From JBHIAG01 sp046758465 (GTDB lineage Bacteria > Acidobacteriota > Terriglobia > Acidiferrales > 2-02-FULL-67-57), in assembly GCA_046758465.1 (NCBI GenBank), contig JBHIAG010000023.1:1-22904 (forward strand): a stretch of 22,904 nucleotides of DNA, written 5' to 3'. Shown here one piece after another: positions 15,894 to 22,855 of the stretch. The notes beneath the pieces were generated by a model. That model ran no database searches. It worked only from the letters and a program-made list of their open reading frames with translations, and was not told the origin of the DNA. Positions within the stretch are counted from its first letter, which is position 1; every line of letters begins with the position of its first letter. A program made the position numbers and the translations under genes.

Positions 15894-17348
15894 TTACGAT
15901 GCAACTTTTTGCTGCCGGACTACAGTCTGGAAAAGCTTTTCGTATTCAGCAGCGGAGGCGCTCCAGGAGAAATCCTTCCCCATTCCGTTGCGGATGAGTG
16001 TCTGCCAGGCGTTGGGGTCGGTGGAGTAGAGATAGAGAGCCTGGCGGAGGCAGACCAGCAGCGCGTGGCCTGAATAGGGGGTGAACTTGAAGCCGGTGCC
16101 GCGGCCGGTGCGGGCTTCAAACTGCTCGATGGTGTCGTCGAGGCCGCCGGTGGCGCGGACGACGGGAACGGTGCCGTACTTGAGGCTATAGATCTGGTTC
16201 AAGCCGCAGGGCTCGTAGCGAGAGGGCATCAGGAACATATCGGAGCCAGCCTCAATCTTGTGCGCCAGGGTGTTGTCGTAGGCGATGCGGGCCCCCACTT
16301 TGTGGGGAAAGCGCTGGGCGAGCTGGCGAAAGAGCTGCTCGTAGAGCGGCTCACCGGTGCCCAGTGCAACCAGGTAGAGGTCGTTCTGCAACAAGGCGTC
16401 GGCCACCTCCTGGATCAAGTCAAAACCCTTCTGAGCGGCAAAGCGGGAGACGATGCCGATGAGCGGCTTCTTCAGATCGTTGGTGGGCAGCTTGAATTGT
16501 GCGAGCAAATCTTTCTTGCAGTCCTGTTTGCCGGCGAGGTTGGTGGCGGAGTAGTTGGCGACGAGAAACTTGTCGATTTCAGGGCTCCATGCAGCGTAGT
16601 CCACGCCGTTGAGGATGCCGACGACGCGGTCGCTGCGCTTGCGGAGGATGCCATCGAGGCCGTGGCCGTAGTCCGGAGTCTGAATTTCCTGCGCATATTT
16701 GCGGCTGACGGTGGTCAGGTAATCGGAGAAGACAATGCCGCCCTTCAGGTAGTTGGCCCGAGCGTAGAATTCCAACGCCTCCATGTGAAACAGGCTCCAG
16801 GGCAAGCCGACGCGGTCAAAGACTGCGGGCGGGAAGACACCTTGGTAGCCGAGGTTGTGGATGGTCTGGACAACCGGGAGGGAGCCGACGATGGGGTCGG
16901 CTGCGTACTGCGTGCGCAGAAGCACCGGCACCAGGGCGCTTTGCCAATCGTGGCAATGAAATAGGTCTGGCGTGAAGAGGCGCTTAGCAAGTTCAATGAC
17001 CGCCTTGGCGAAGAGGGCAAAGCGCTCGGCGTTGTCGGGGTAGTCGCGGCCGCGGACGGTGTAGAGTTCGTCGCGGTCAAAGAAGGGTGGGTAGTCGACG
17101 AAGAGATACCGGACGGCGTCGAGGGTGCGGCCGTCCTGGATGGCGGGGAAATGAACCTCGCGGCCAAGGGTAACGGTGACGCTGGGGAGCACCGGTTTGC
17201 CCGGTTGCACTTTGCGATAGCGCGGCAGCGCGACCACGACTTTGTGTCCGCGTTGCGCCAAGACCTTGGGCAGCGCCCCCAGCACATCGGCTAAGCCGCC
17301 GGTTTTGGCGAAGGGGACACATTCCGAGCCAACAAACAGGATTTTCAT
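15894..17348 (-). CDS. glgA: Glycogen synthase (ADP-glucose type, GT5)
   Basis: Transfers glucose from ADP-glucose to the growing alpha-1,4-glucan; cytosolic. It is 484 residues, close to the E. coli enzyme (477). The N-terminal KTGGLADVLGALPK motif (residues 15-28) binds ADP-glucose. The second signature, SRYEPCGLNQIYSLKYGTVPVVRATGGLDDTI, carries the catalytic-site glutamate of retaining GT-B transferases. Two Rossmann-like halves are evident from the spacing. No other glg genes are nearby. A promoter-like TTGACA-17-TAGCGT lies 40-68 bases upstream in the divergent gap shared with rsmA. Confidence 0.97.
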   Translation of the reverse strand: MKILFVGSECVPFAKTGGLADVLGALPKVLAQRGHKVVVALPRYRKVQPGKPVLPSVTVTLGREVHFPAIQDGRTLDAVRYLFVDYPPFFDRDELYTVRGRDYPDNAERFALFAKAVIELAKRLFTPDLFHCHDWQSALVPVLLRTQYAADPIVGSLPVVQTIHNLGYQGVFPPAVFDRVGLPWSLFHMEALEFYARANYLKGGIVFSDYLTTVSRKYAQEIQTPDYGHGLDGILRKRSDRVVGILNGVDYAAWSPEIDKFLVANYSATNLAGKQDCKKDLLAQFKLPTNDLKKPLIGIVSRFAAQKGFDLIQEVADALLQNDLYLVALGTGEPLYEQLFRQLAQRFPHKVGARIAYDNTLAHKIEAGSDMFLMPSRYEPCGLNQIYSLKYGTVPVVRATGGLDDTIEQFEARTGRGTGFKFTPYSGHALLVCLRQALYLYSTDPNAWQTLIRNGMGKDFSWSASAAEYEKLFQTVVRQQKVAS

Positions 17349-17387
17349 CTCACTTCCCGAGAAAGGTTGGGAGATTTATGCGGGAGT

Positions 17388-17416
17388 ACGCTACTGGACG
17401 CTCGCCACCTTGTCAA
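17388..17416 (-). promoter_or_regulatory. Putative sigma-70-type promoter of glgA
   Basis: Minus-strand TTGACA (perfect -35) is followed after 17 bases by TAGCGT (3 of 6 to the -10 consensus). The predicted transcript would start near 17381, about 32 bases before the glgA ATG. The strong -35 and ideal spacing support it; the weak -10 lowers certainty. Confidence 0.5.
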
Positions 17417-17489
17417 GCGCAACTCCTTGTTCAACGCGGCTGCGGAAGACCACGGGCAAAAATTCGCGGGACGGCTCGGGCGCACAGAC

Positions 17490-17495
17490 TACAAT
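17490..17495 (+). promoter_or_regulatory. Putative -10 box directly upstream of rsmA
   Basis: TACAAT (5 of 6 to consensus) ends 6 bases before the GTG start of rsmA, the distance expected between a -10 box and the transcription start. No good -35 is found 16-18 bases upstream (CGGGAC region). If used, the mRNA would begin at or beside the start codon and be leaderless. Confidence 0.35.
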
Positions 17496-17501
17496 GTCTG
17501 C

Positions 17502-18323
17502 GTGAAGCGGCGTGCCTACGGACGCCCGTTTGGGCGTCGGCCGAAACTCGGTCAGCACTTCCTGGTCCACCGCGGTATGCGGGAGCGCATCGTCGAGTTG
17601 CTGGGCTGCGGCGCGGGTGATTGCTGGCTGGAAATCGGCGCGGGGCATGGCGAGATGACAGCGCTGCTGGCGCGTCGGGCGGCGCGGGTGCTGGCGGTGG
17701 AGGCAGATGCGTGGCTGGTGAGCGAGTTGCGTGGACGTTTCCGGGAGGTGCCGGCGGTCGAGGTCATCCACGCTGACATCCTGCAGGTGTCTTTTGCCGA
17801 GCTGGCGGGGGCGAGCGGAGCTGGTTCGCTACGCGTCTATGGCAACCTCCCCTACTACATCACCTCACCCATTCTTTCCCATCTGTTCGGTTCACTCACG
17901 CTCATAGAGGACATTTTCGTGGTGGTGCAGCGCGAGGTGGGCGAGCGGCTGGCGACGGCTCCGGGGCGGCGTGAGTACGGCTACCTGTCGGCTCTGACGC
18001 AGTTCTACACCCTGCCCAAGCTTTTGCTGCGGATTCCGCCGGGCGCGTTCCGGCCGCCGCCGCGAGTGCAGTCGGCGCTGGTGCGGCTGAAGCCGCCGGG
18101 CGTGGGCAGCGAGGTCGCGCCGGCGGAAGCTGAAGCGTTCATCCGTTTTCTGGGCCTCTGCTTTCGCCAGAAGCGGAAGACGCTCGTCAACAATCTCCGG
18201 CGTGTGTATCCGCTCGCGCAGGTGCAGGCAGCACTGAGCGCAAGCGGCCACACGCTGCGAACGCGCGCCGAAGCCCTGAGTGTGCGGGAGTTGCTCGAGC
18301 TTTACCGCCGACTGGCGCGGTAG
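17502..18323 (+). CDS. rsmA: 16S rRNA (adenine-1518/1519-N6)-dimethyltransferase
   Basis: SAM-dependent dimethylation of two adjacent adenosines in helix 45 of 16S rRNA, a late step of small-subunit maturation (also called ksgA). From the GTG at 17502 it is 273 residues, the family size. Motifs are KLGQHFL (15-21), SAM-binding LEIGAGHGEMT (43-53), the acidic end of strand 2 at Glu67, AD at 91-92, and the catalytic NLPYYITSP (115-123). The frame is open 45 codons upstream, but those residues do not look like the family N-terminus. The VKRRAYGRPFGRRPK lead-in fits, so GTG is preferred; there is no Shine-Dalgarno before it. It diverges from glgA and is the last gene before a 600-base gap. Confidence 0.93.
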   Translation: MKRRAYGRPFGRRPKLGQHFLVHRGMRERIVELLGCGAGDCWLEIGAGHGEMTALLARRAARVLAVEADAWLVSELRGRFREVPAVEVIHADILQVSFAELAGASGAGSLRVYGNLPYYITSPILSHLFGSLTLIEDIFVVVQREVGERLATAPGRREYGYLSALTQFYTLPKLLLRIPPGAFRPPPRVQSALVRLKPPGVGSEVAPAEAEAFIRFLGLCFRQKRKTLVNNLRRVYPLAQVQAALSASGHTLRTRAEALSVRELLELYRRLAR

Positions 18324-18345
18324 AGGCAGGCGTCCCCGCCCGCAG

Positions 18346-18365
18346 CCCTTCGACTGGACTCAGGG
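18346..18365. repeat. REP-like palindrome of the CCCTTCGAC...CAGGG type
   Basis: A 20-base imperfect inverted repeat, with CCCT at one end and AGGG at the other and TCGAC inside. Sequences of this pattern recur in many copies in the genomes of several bacterial phyla. It begins 22 bases after the rsmA stop. Copy number in this genome cannot be judged from one window. Confidence 0.4.
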
Positions 18366-18411
18366 TAGGCCAGGGCTGCTACCGGCCCAATGCACGATGC
18401 GCTAAGTTTAC

Positions 18412-18431
18412 GTACGGGTTAAAGCCCATAC
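18412..18431. repeat. Imperfect palindrome, first of a hairpin pair
   Basis: GTACGGG and CCCATAC flank the 6-base loop TTAAAG; 6 of 7 positions pair. Together with the stronger palindrome 14 bases further on, it resembles the paired hairpins of REP/BIME elements mobilised by RAYT transposases. No RAYT gene is present in the window. Confidence 0.45.
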
Positions 18432-18445
18432 CCACCAAACAGGCT

Positions 18446-18467
18446 CCCCCAGGCAGAAGCCTGGGGG
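18446..18467. repeat. Strong GC-rich hairpin, second of the pair
   Basis: CCCCCAGGC, loop AGAA, GCCTGGGGG: a perfect 9-bp stem with a 4-base loop. It lies about 120 bases after rsmA. No T run follows on either strand, so it is not a clean intrinsic terminator, although it could still slow polymerase. A REP-type element is the more likely reading. Confidence 0.55.
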
Positions 18468-18536
18468 CTCGATGTTAAGAGAGGCTACATGTCGGCCGGG
18501 AGGGAGCGCGGTGCCAAAGGGGGAAAAATTCTCACA

Positions 18537-18572
18537 ATGTTCATGATGTTCACGGTGTGCAAAATGTTCATC
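18537..18572. repeat. Four-copy degenerate 9-bp tandem repeat
   Basis: Units read ATGTTCATG, ATGTTCACG, GTGTGCAAA, ATGTTCATC in strict 9-base register. ATGTTCA is exact in three units and 5 of 7 in the third. The array is translatable in all frames on short stretches but has no start with a ribosome binding site. Confidence 0.6.
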
Positions 18573-18602
18573 GTTATTAGACAAGGGTAGAGCAAATGTG
18601 CT

Positions 18603-18677
18603 AGGGGGAAGGCGAGGTAAAAAGAGGCATAGGAAGCAAGGAGGCAGAAGAGGCAAGGAAAAAAGCGCAGGGAGCGG
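18603..18677. repeat. Purine-rich tract with 9-base periodicity
   Basis: About 75 bases with few pyrimidines on the plus strand. GAGGCA recurs at 18624, 18641 and 18650 and a variant GGAAGCA at 18632, so most units are 9 bases apart. The strand asymmetry is striking compared with the rest of the window. Confidence 0.5.
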
Positions 18678-18696
18678 CCCCGCCAAGCGGGGCTGT
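18674..18696. repeat. GC-rich hairpin
   Basis: Core GCCCCGC, loop CAA, GCGGGGC, extended by three more pairs if G-U pairs are allowed in the plus-strand RNA (10 bp in total). It follows directly on the purine-rich tract. The bases after it are TTCCAAAC, so a terminator role is not supported. Confidence 0.45.
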
Positions 18697-18808
18697 TCCA
18701 AACCGGTGCTGGATGATAGCAAAAGTGTTGGGTGTGTTTCTAAAGGGGCGTGGGAGAACATAAAAAACATGACGGAGAAACTAGTTTTCTCAGCTCAACT
18801 CCAATTTT

Positions 18809-18832
18809 GTCAGCAGCTTACAGACTGCTGGC
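18809..18832. repeat. Short inverted repeat upstream of the acetyltransferase
   Basis: GTCAGCAG and CTGCTGGC flank an 8-base loop; 8 pairs including one G-T. It lies about 100 bases before the acetyltransferase start and could be an operator or part of its leader RNA. Confidence 0.35.
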
Positions 18833-18930
18833 TACTAAACACCCCCCCTTGTCGGCCAGAAAGCTGGGGATGATGGCTCAGGAAGGGGGATGGAAACACA
18901 AGAAAACAGACCATCTTGGGGTTGCCGACG

Positions 18931-19386
18931 ATGCAGATTCGACCCTACCGGGACGGGGACTTCCACGCTCTCTATCAGCTTGACCAAGCCTGCTATCCGC
19001 CGGGCATTGCTTATTCGCGTTCTGCTCTGCGGGCGTTCCTGGCTGAGCCGGACGCGCAAGCGTTTGTGGCCGAGCAGGAGGGCAGGCTGATTGGCTTCGT
19101 GTTGGTGGCGCGTCAGGGTCGCACCCTGGGGCACATCATCACGCTGGACGTGGATGCCGATCACAGGCGTCGCGGCGTGGGCCGCACGCTGCTGGAACAC
19201 GCCGAGCGCTGGCTGGCAGCGCAGGGCATCGCGCGTGTCTGGTTGGAGACGGCGGTGGACAACGAAGCCGCGGTTGCCTTCTGGCAGAAGAGCGGCTACC
19301 GTCAACGCAGCGTGGTGCCGCGCTACTATCTAGATCGGATTGACGCCTACGTGATGGAAAAGGAACTGGAGCGACGCCTGCGATGA
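18931..19386 (+). CDS. GNAT-family N-acetyltransferase (RimI-like)
   Basis: 151-residue single-domain GNAT enzyme using acetyl-CoA. The N-terminus MQIRPYRDGDFHALYQLDQ is typical of the fold. The acetyl-CoA pyrophosphate loop is RRRGVGRTLL (79-88), preceded by the beta-bulge strand GHIITLDVDADH. The C-terminal NEAAVAFWQKSGY and YYLDRIDAYVMEKEL segments resemble RimI, which acetylates the N-terminal alanine of ribosomal protein S18, but substrate cannot be deduced. I chose the ATG at 18931; an in-frame TTG 15 bases earlier is the alternative, and neither has a strong Shine-Dalgarno. The stop overlaps uppP by 4 bases. Confidence 0.87.
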   Translation: MQIRPYRDGDFHALYQLDQACYPPGIAYSRSALRAFLAEPDAQAFVAEQEGRLIGFVLVARQGRTLGHIITLDVDADHRRRGVGRTLLEHAERWLAAQGIARVWLETAVDNEAAVAFWQKSGYRQRSVVPRYYLDRIDAYVMEKELERRLR

Positions 19387-20216
19387 TGACGCTGCTGGAA
19401 ACCATTGTCCTGGCTATCGTCCAAGGAGTTACAGAATTCCTTCCCATCAGTTCGACCGCCCACCTAGTGTTGCTGCCCTGGCTGTTCGGCTGGCCGGACC
19501 CGGGGCTGACCTACAACGTAGTGCTGCACGCGGGCACGCTGATGGCGCTGCTGGTTTATTTCGCGTCCACGTGGGCGGCGTTGTTGGCCTCGCTGGTCAC
19601 GGGCCGCACACAAGAGCTGGCGCTGCTGGCCGGGGTCGAGCAACCACGGCGGCTGCTCGGCCTGGTGGCCGTGGCCACTGTGCCGGCGGCGCTGGCCGGC
19701 TACGCACTGGAACGCTACGCCGAGACCGTGTTTCGCACGCCGCGACTGGTGGCAGCAGCGTTGCTGCTGGTGGCACTGGTGATGTGGTTTGCCGACCAAA
19801 TGCCCGGCTTGACCAAGAAGCTGAACCAAATCACGTGGGGCGATGGCCTGACGGTGGGCGTGGCGCAGGCGCTGGCCATTGTGCCCGGGGTGTCGCGCGC
19901 CGGGATTACCATGGTAGCGGGAATGTTCCGTGGATTGGAGCGGGAAACAGCGGCGCGCTTTTCTTTTCTGCTGGCCACGCCCATCATCGCCGGTGCCGCG
20001 GTGCAAAAATTTGCGGAGATTTCAGTAGTCGGGCTGCCGGAAGGCGTTTCCGGGCTGACGCTGGCGGTAGGCTTTGTGGTGTCGGCGGTCACGGGTTTTG
20101 CGGCGATTGCGTTTCTACTGCGCTACTTGCAGCGGCACACGTTAAAAATATTTGTTGCATATCGGGTGGTTTTGGGCATAATGATTCTGGTTTTCGAGCT
20201 CCTCCAAGCATCGTAA
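19383..20216 (+). CDS. uppP: Undecaprenyl-diphosphatase (BacA family)
   Basis: Membrane phosphatase that recycles undecaprenyl diphosphate to the monophosphate carrier for peptidoglycan and other envelope polymers, and gives intrinsic bacitracin resistance. It is 277 residues with about eight hydrophobic segments. Catalytic motif 1 is QGVTEFLPISSTAH (Gln14, Glu18, Ser23-24, His27); motif 2 is PGVSRAGIT (168-176) with Arg172. The start is one of two consecutive ATGs at 19383 or 19386, overlapping or abutting the acetyltransferase stop, so the two are probably translated together. Confidence 0.96.
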   Translation: MMTLLETIVLAIVQGVTEFLPISSTAHLVLLPWLFGWPDPGLTYNVVLHAGTLMALLVYFASTWAALLASLVTGRTQELALLAGVEQPRRLLGLVAVATVPAALAGYALERYAETVFRTPRLVAAALLLVALVMWFADQMPGLTKKLNQITWGDGLTVGVAQALAIVPGVSRAGITMVAGMFRGLERETAARFSFLLATPIIAGAAVQKFAEISVVGLPEGVSGLTLAVGFVVSAVTGFAAIAFLLRYLQRHTLKIFVAYRVVLGIMILVFELLQAS

Positions 20217-20335
20217 ACGCGCAGTTCGATTTTTGTTTCGGGGCGCAGTTTTCTACCTGCCGCAGGTTAGGTTGACGCGCGTCCCGTTTTCTTTTTGGGT
20301 TGCAGGGGTTGCGAGACAGTAGGAGAGCGACAGCG

Positions 20336-22612
20336 ATGAACCTGTTCACTCCCGGCAAAAACAAACGCCTGAATGAGCTCATCGGTTTTCTGTGGTTGGT
20401 CGTGGGCGTGTTGTTGACGCTGGCGCTGGTCAGTTACAATCCGCTGGATCCTTCCCTCAACGTCGCCGCCCCACCACCGGAAGCCTCCGGACAGCCACTC
20501 GCCGGGAACTGGATTGGTGTGGTCGGGGCGTATGCGGCTGAGCTGGTATTGCAAGCATTGGGTTACACGGCGGTGCTGCTGCCGCTGATCTTGTTCCTGC
20601 TGGCCTGGCACTGGTTGCGCGGCGGCACGATGGCATCGCCCAAAGCAAAGATCGCAGGCGGCCTGCTGCTGCTTTTCTCCTTGTGCGCGCTGTTGGGCCT
20701 TCTGCCCGGTCTTCCCCGCATTCACGGGTTGCTCCCGGCAAGCGGCCTGCTGGGCATCCTGTTGGCGGCGGGGCTGGTCTATGTGGTGAACGTTCCCGGC
20801 GCTTACATTCTGAGTCTCGCTGGGCTGGTGGTCGGCGCCTACCTGGCGACACGTTTCTCCCTCGGTGGCAGCTACATGTGGCTCGGCGAGCATGCTGGAT
20901 GGGCACAGAAGCTGGCGGGACGCTGGCGCGGGTGGCGTGCGCGCCGCGCGGCGATCGCGCGGCCGCGCGTTATCCCCCGAGCTGTTGACATCAGCGCACC
21001 TACTGAGCTGGCGGCTGCGCCGGCGGGCAGCCGACAAGCCAGCCGCGCTCCCAGCGCACAGCCGAAAGGGGCCGCGGCACGGCTCGAGGAGGGATGGGAA
21101 GAAAAAGCCGAACCTCTCGAGTCCCTGGCGAGCGTGAAGGCGACGCCAGTGGTGAAACGTCCGCGCTACCGGATGCCGGCTGCCAGCTTGCTCCGCGCCC
21201 CAGAGCATCTAGACGGGCCAAACGAGGAGGAGCTGCAAGAGCGGGCCGAGTTGCTGACACAGAAATTCGAAGAGTTTGAGGTGCAGGGCCAGGTGGTGCA
21301 AATCAACCCTGGTCCGGTGGTGACCACGTTTGAGTTTCGTCCACAGGCTGGGGTGAAGCTGAGTCGCATCACGGCACTGAGTGATGACATCTGCCTGGGA
21401 CTCAAGGCTGAGTCGATCCTGATCGAGCGCATTCCGGGGAAGTCCACCGTTGGCATCGAAGTGCCCAACGTTCACCGCGAAACCATCGTGCTGCGCGAGA
21501 TCATCGAATCGCAGGAATTCGCCGCCGCGACGCATAAGCTCACCATCAGCCTGGGCAAGGACCTGTACGGGAACGTGCGGGTGGCGGATCTCGACCAGAT
21601 GCCACACCTGCTGCTCGCGGGCTCGACCGGCTCGGGCAAAAGCGTGGCCATCAACGCCATGATCATCTCGATGCTCTACAAGGCAATGCCGGAAGAGGTG
21701 AAGTTCATCCTGATCGACCCGAAGCGGCTGGAGTTGGGGCTCTACGAAGGCATCCCGCACCTGTTCACGCCCATCGTGACCGACCCCAAACTTGCGGCCA
21801 ATGCTCTCCGCAACGCCACCCGCGAGATGGAGAAACGGTTAAAGCTGTTGGCAGAGAGCGGCGTGCGGAACATCGAGCAGTACAACCGGCTGCACGCCAA
21901 CGAGGATGGGCCGCGCGTGGTGACCGCAGAAGGCGAGGCGCCGCGCTCCCTGCCCTACCTCATAATCGTGATTGACGAGTTGGCAGACCTGATGATGATC
22001 GATACACCCAACGTCGAGGAATCCGTCACGCGGCTGGCGCAGTTGGCGCGGGCGGTGGGAATCCACCTGATTCTGTCCACGCAGCGCCCCTCGGTGGACG
22101 TCATCACCGGCCTAATCAAGGCTAACTTTCCCGCCCGCATTTCCTTCCGCGTGGCCACCAAGGTGGACTCGCGCACGGTCCTGGACACCAACGGAGCGGA
22201 AGCGTTGCTGGGCATGGGCGATATGCTCTACCTGCCGGCCGGCTCGGCGCGGCTGCACCGATTGCACGGGCCGCTGGTCACCGAAAGCGAAATTGTGCGC
22301 GTCTGCGATTTCTGGCGCGCCCAGAGCAAACCCAGCTACCATGAGGAGTTCCTTCGCTTCCCCAAGGACACCAAGAAGGAATCACCAGCAGACGAAGGCC
22401 CGGACGTGGACGACGAGCTCTACGAGGAGGCGGTGCGCGTGGTGATGGAACAAGGCAAGGCCTCGACCTCAACCTTGCAGCGCCGCCTGCGCATCGGCTA
22501 CGGACGCGCCGCGCGCCTAATCGATGTGATGGAGCAGGAAGGATTAGTGGGCCCGCCTGAAGGGTCGAAGCCCCGCGAAGTGGTAAAGAAGCGCGACTTC
22601 TCCCGCGTCTAG
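20336..22612 (+). CDS. ftsK: DNA translocase FtsK/SpoIIIE
   Basis: Septum-anchored ATP-driven DNA pump that clears the chromosome from the division site and helps dimer resolution. It is 758 residues from the ATG at 20336, which has AGGAG about 11 bases upstream; an upstream TTG adds 12 unlikely residues. The first 185 or so residues carry four to five membrane helices. A basic, Ala/Arg-rich linker of about 100 residues follows, short compared with E. coli. The motor has a beta domain (QVVQINPGPVVTTFEFRPQAG), Walker A GSTGSGKS (429-436) and Walker B IVIDELADL (Asp547-Glu548). The C-terminal gamma winged helix (about 690-750, STLQRRLRIGYGRAARLIDVME) reads KOPS/SRS-type polar sequences. Both ATPase and gamma domains look intact. 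Confidence 0.96.
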   Translation: MNLFTPGKNKRLNELIGFLWLVVGVLLTLALVSYNPLDPSLNVAAPPPEASGQPLAGNWIGVVGAYAAELVLQALGYTAVLLPLILFLLAWHWLRGGTMASPKAKIAGGLLLLFSLCALLGLLPGLPRIHGLLPASGLLGILLAAGLVYVVNVPGAYILSLAGLVVGAYLATRFSLGGSYMWLGEHAGWAQKLAGRWRGWRARRAAIARPRVIPRAVDISAPTELAAAPAGSRQASRAPSAQPKGAAARLEEGWEEKAEPLESLASVKATPVVKRPRYRMPAASLLRAPEHLDGPNEEELQERAELLTQKFEEFEVQGQVVQINPGPVVTTFEFRPQAGVKLSRITALSDDICLGLKAESILIERIPGKSTVGIEVPNVHRETIVLREIIESQEFAAATHKLTISLGKDLYGNVRVADLDQMPHLLLAGSTGSGKSVAINAMIISMLYKAMPEEVKFILIDPKRLELGLYEGIPHLFTPIVTDPKLAANALRNATREMEKRLKLLAESGVRNIEQYNRLHANEDGPRVVTAEGEAPRSLPYLIIVIDELADLMMIDTPNVEESVTRLAQLARAVGIHLILSTQRPSVDVITGLIKANFPARISFRVATKVDSRTVLDTNGAEALLGMGDMLYLPAGSARLHRLHGPLVTESEIVRVCDFWRAQSKPSYHEEFLRFPKDTKKESPADEGPDVDDELYEEAVRVVMEQGKASTSTLQRRLRIGYGRAARLIDVMEQEGLVGPPEGSKPREVVKKRDFSRV

Positions 22613-22637
22613 CCGCAACGCACGCCAGCAGGCTGCC

Positions 22638-22666
22638 TTGACACCTCTGCGGTGCATCTCTAGAAT
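22638..22666 (+). promoter_or_regulatory. Sigma-70-type promoter of tRNA-Phe
   Basis: TTGACA (6 of 6) and TAGAAT (5 of 6) are separated by exactly 17 bases. The predicted start is near 22673, about 6 bases before the mature tRNA 5' end. This is the clearest promoter in the window. Confidence 0.85.
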
Positions 22667-22678
22667 CGCGCGTAGCGT

Positions 22679-22753
22679 GCCGGGGTAGCTCAGAGGTAGA
22701 GCGCAGCCCTGAAAAGGCTGGCGTCGGCGGTTCGATTCCGTCCCCCGGCACCA
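22679..22753 (+). tRNA. tRNA-Phe (anticodon GAA)
   Basis: A 75-base cloverleaf with an encoded CCA end. The acceptor stem GCCGGGG pairs fully with CCCCGGC. The D arm is GCTC/GAGC, the anticodon stem CAGCC/GGCTG with loop CTGAAAA and anticodon GAA at 22711-22713, and the T arm GGCGG TTCGATT CCGTC has one G-T pair. GAA reads UUC/UUU, hence phenylalanine. It stands alone, 66 bases after ftsK, behind its own promoter. No terminator hairpin is obvious just downstream. Confidence 0.97.
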
Positions 22754-22841
22754 AAGTTTTCAACAACTTACAGGCCACTTCGAGTCGCTGTTTTTCACGA
22801 GTGTGGGGACTTTTCTGTCCAAAAATTTCGAATCTCCGCGC

Positions 22842-22855
22842 CCAGTGAACACTGG
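22842..22855. repeat. Operator-like dyad CCAGTG-AA-CACTGG
   Basis: A perfect 6-bp inverted repeat with a 2-base centre in the last 150 bases, which otherwise hold nothing I can assign. The centre is too short for an RNA hairpin, so a dimeric protein-binding site is the more natural reading. It could equally be chance. Confidence 0.25.

Larger units (their letters stand above)
18324..18930. other. Gene-free interval with clustered palindromes and short repeats
   Basis: 607 bases between rsmA and the acetyltransferase, the only long gene-free stretch of the window. The open frames here are low-complexity and match no family I know. It contains at least four inverted repeats, two tracts with 9-base periodicity and a C7 run (18842-18848), listed separately. 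It must also hold the promoter for the acetyltransferase/uppP pair; TTGTCA at 18808-18813 is a possible -35, but I see no well-spaced -10. The base composition changes midway, from GC-rich palindromes to purine-rich and then A/T-richer DNA. Confidence 0.7.

Noticed and set aside
18446..18467. Intrinsic terminator of rsmA
   Set aside because: The stem is strong, but no T run follows on either strand, and it is paired with a second palindrome, so a REP-type element fits better.
18408..18770. Minus-strand open frame of 120 codons with a His/Glu-rich run
   Set aside because: The run comes from the 9-base tandem array, the rest is low complexity, and there is no ribosome binding site or recognisable domain.
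18598..18873. Plus-strand open frame of 91 codons, Arg/Lys/Gly-rich
   Set aside because: The basic N-terminus is just the purine-rich periodic tract in translation; the remainder matches no family I know.
20217..20335. Terminator or promoter between uppP and ftsK
   Set aside because: GACGCGCGTC followed by a T-rich run looks terminator-like, but the palindrome has no room for a loop, and the TTGACG there has no -10 at proper spacing.
22278..22778. Minus-strand open frame of 166 codons with the segment GDGIEPPTPAFSGLRST
   Set aside because: This is the familiar false ORF produced by translating the antisense of a tRNA gene; it spans tRNA-Phe and then the antisense of ftsK. No family match beyond other such artefacts is expected.
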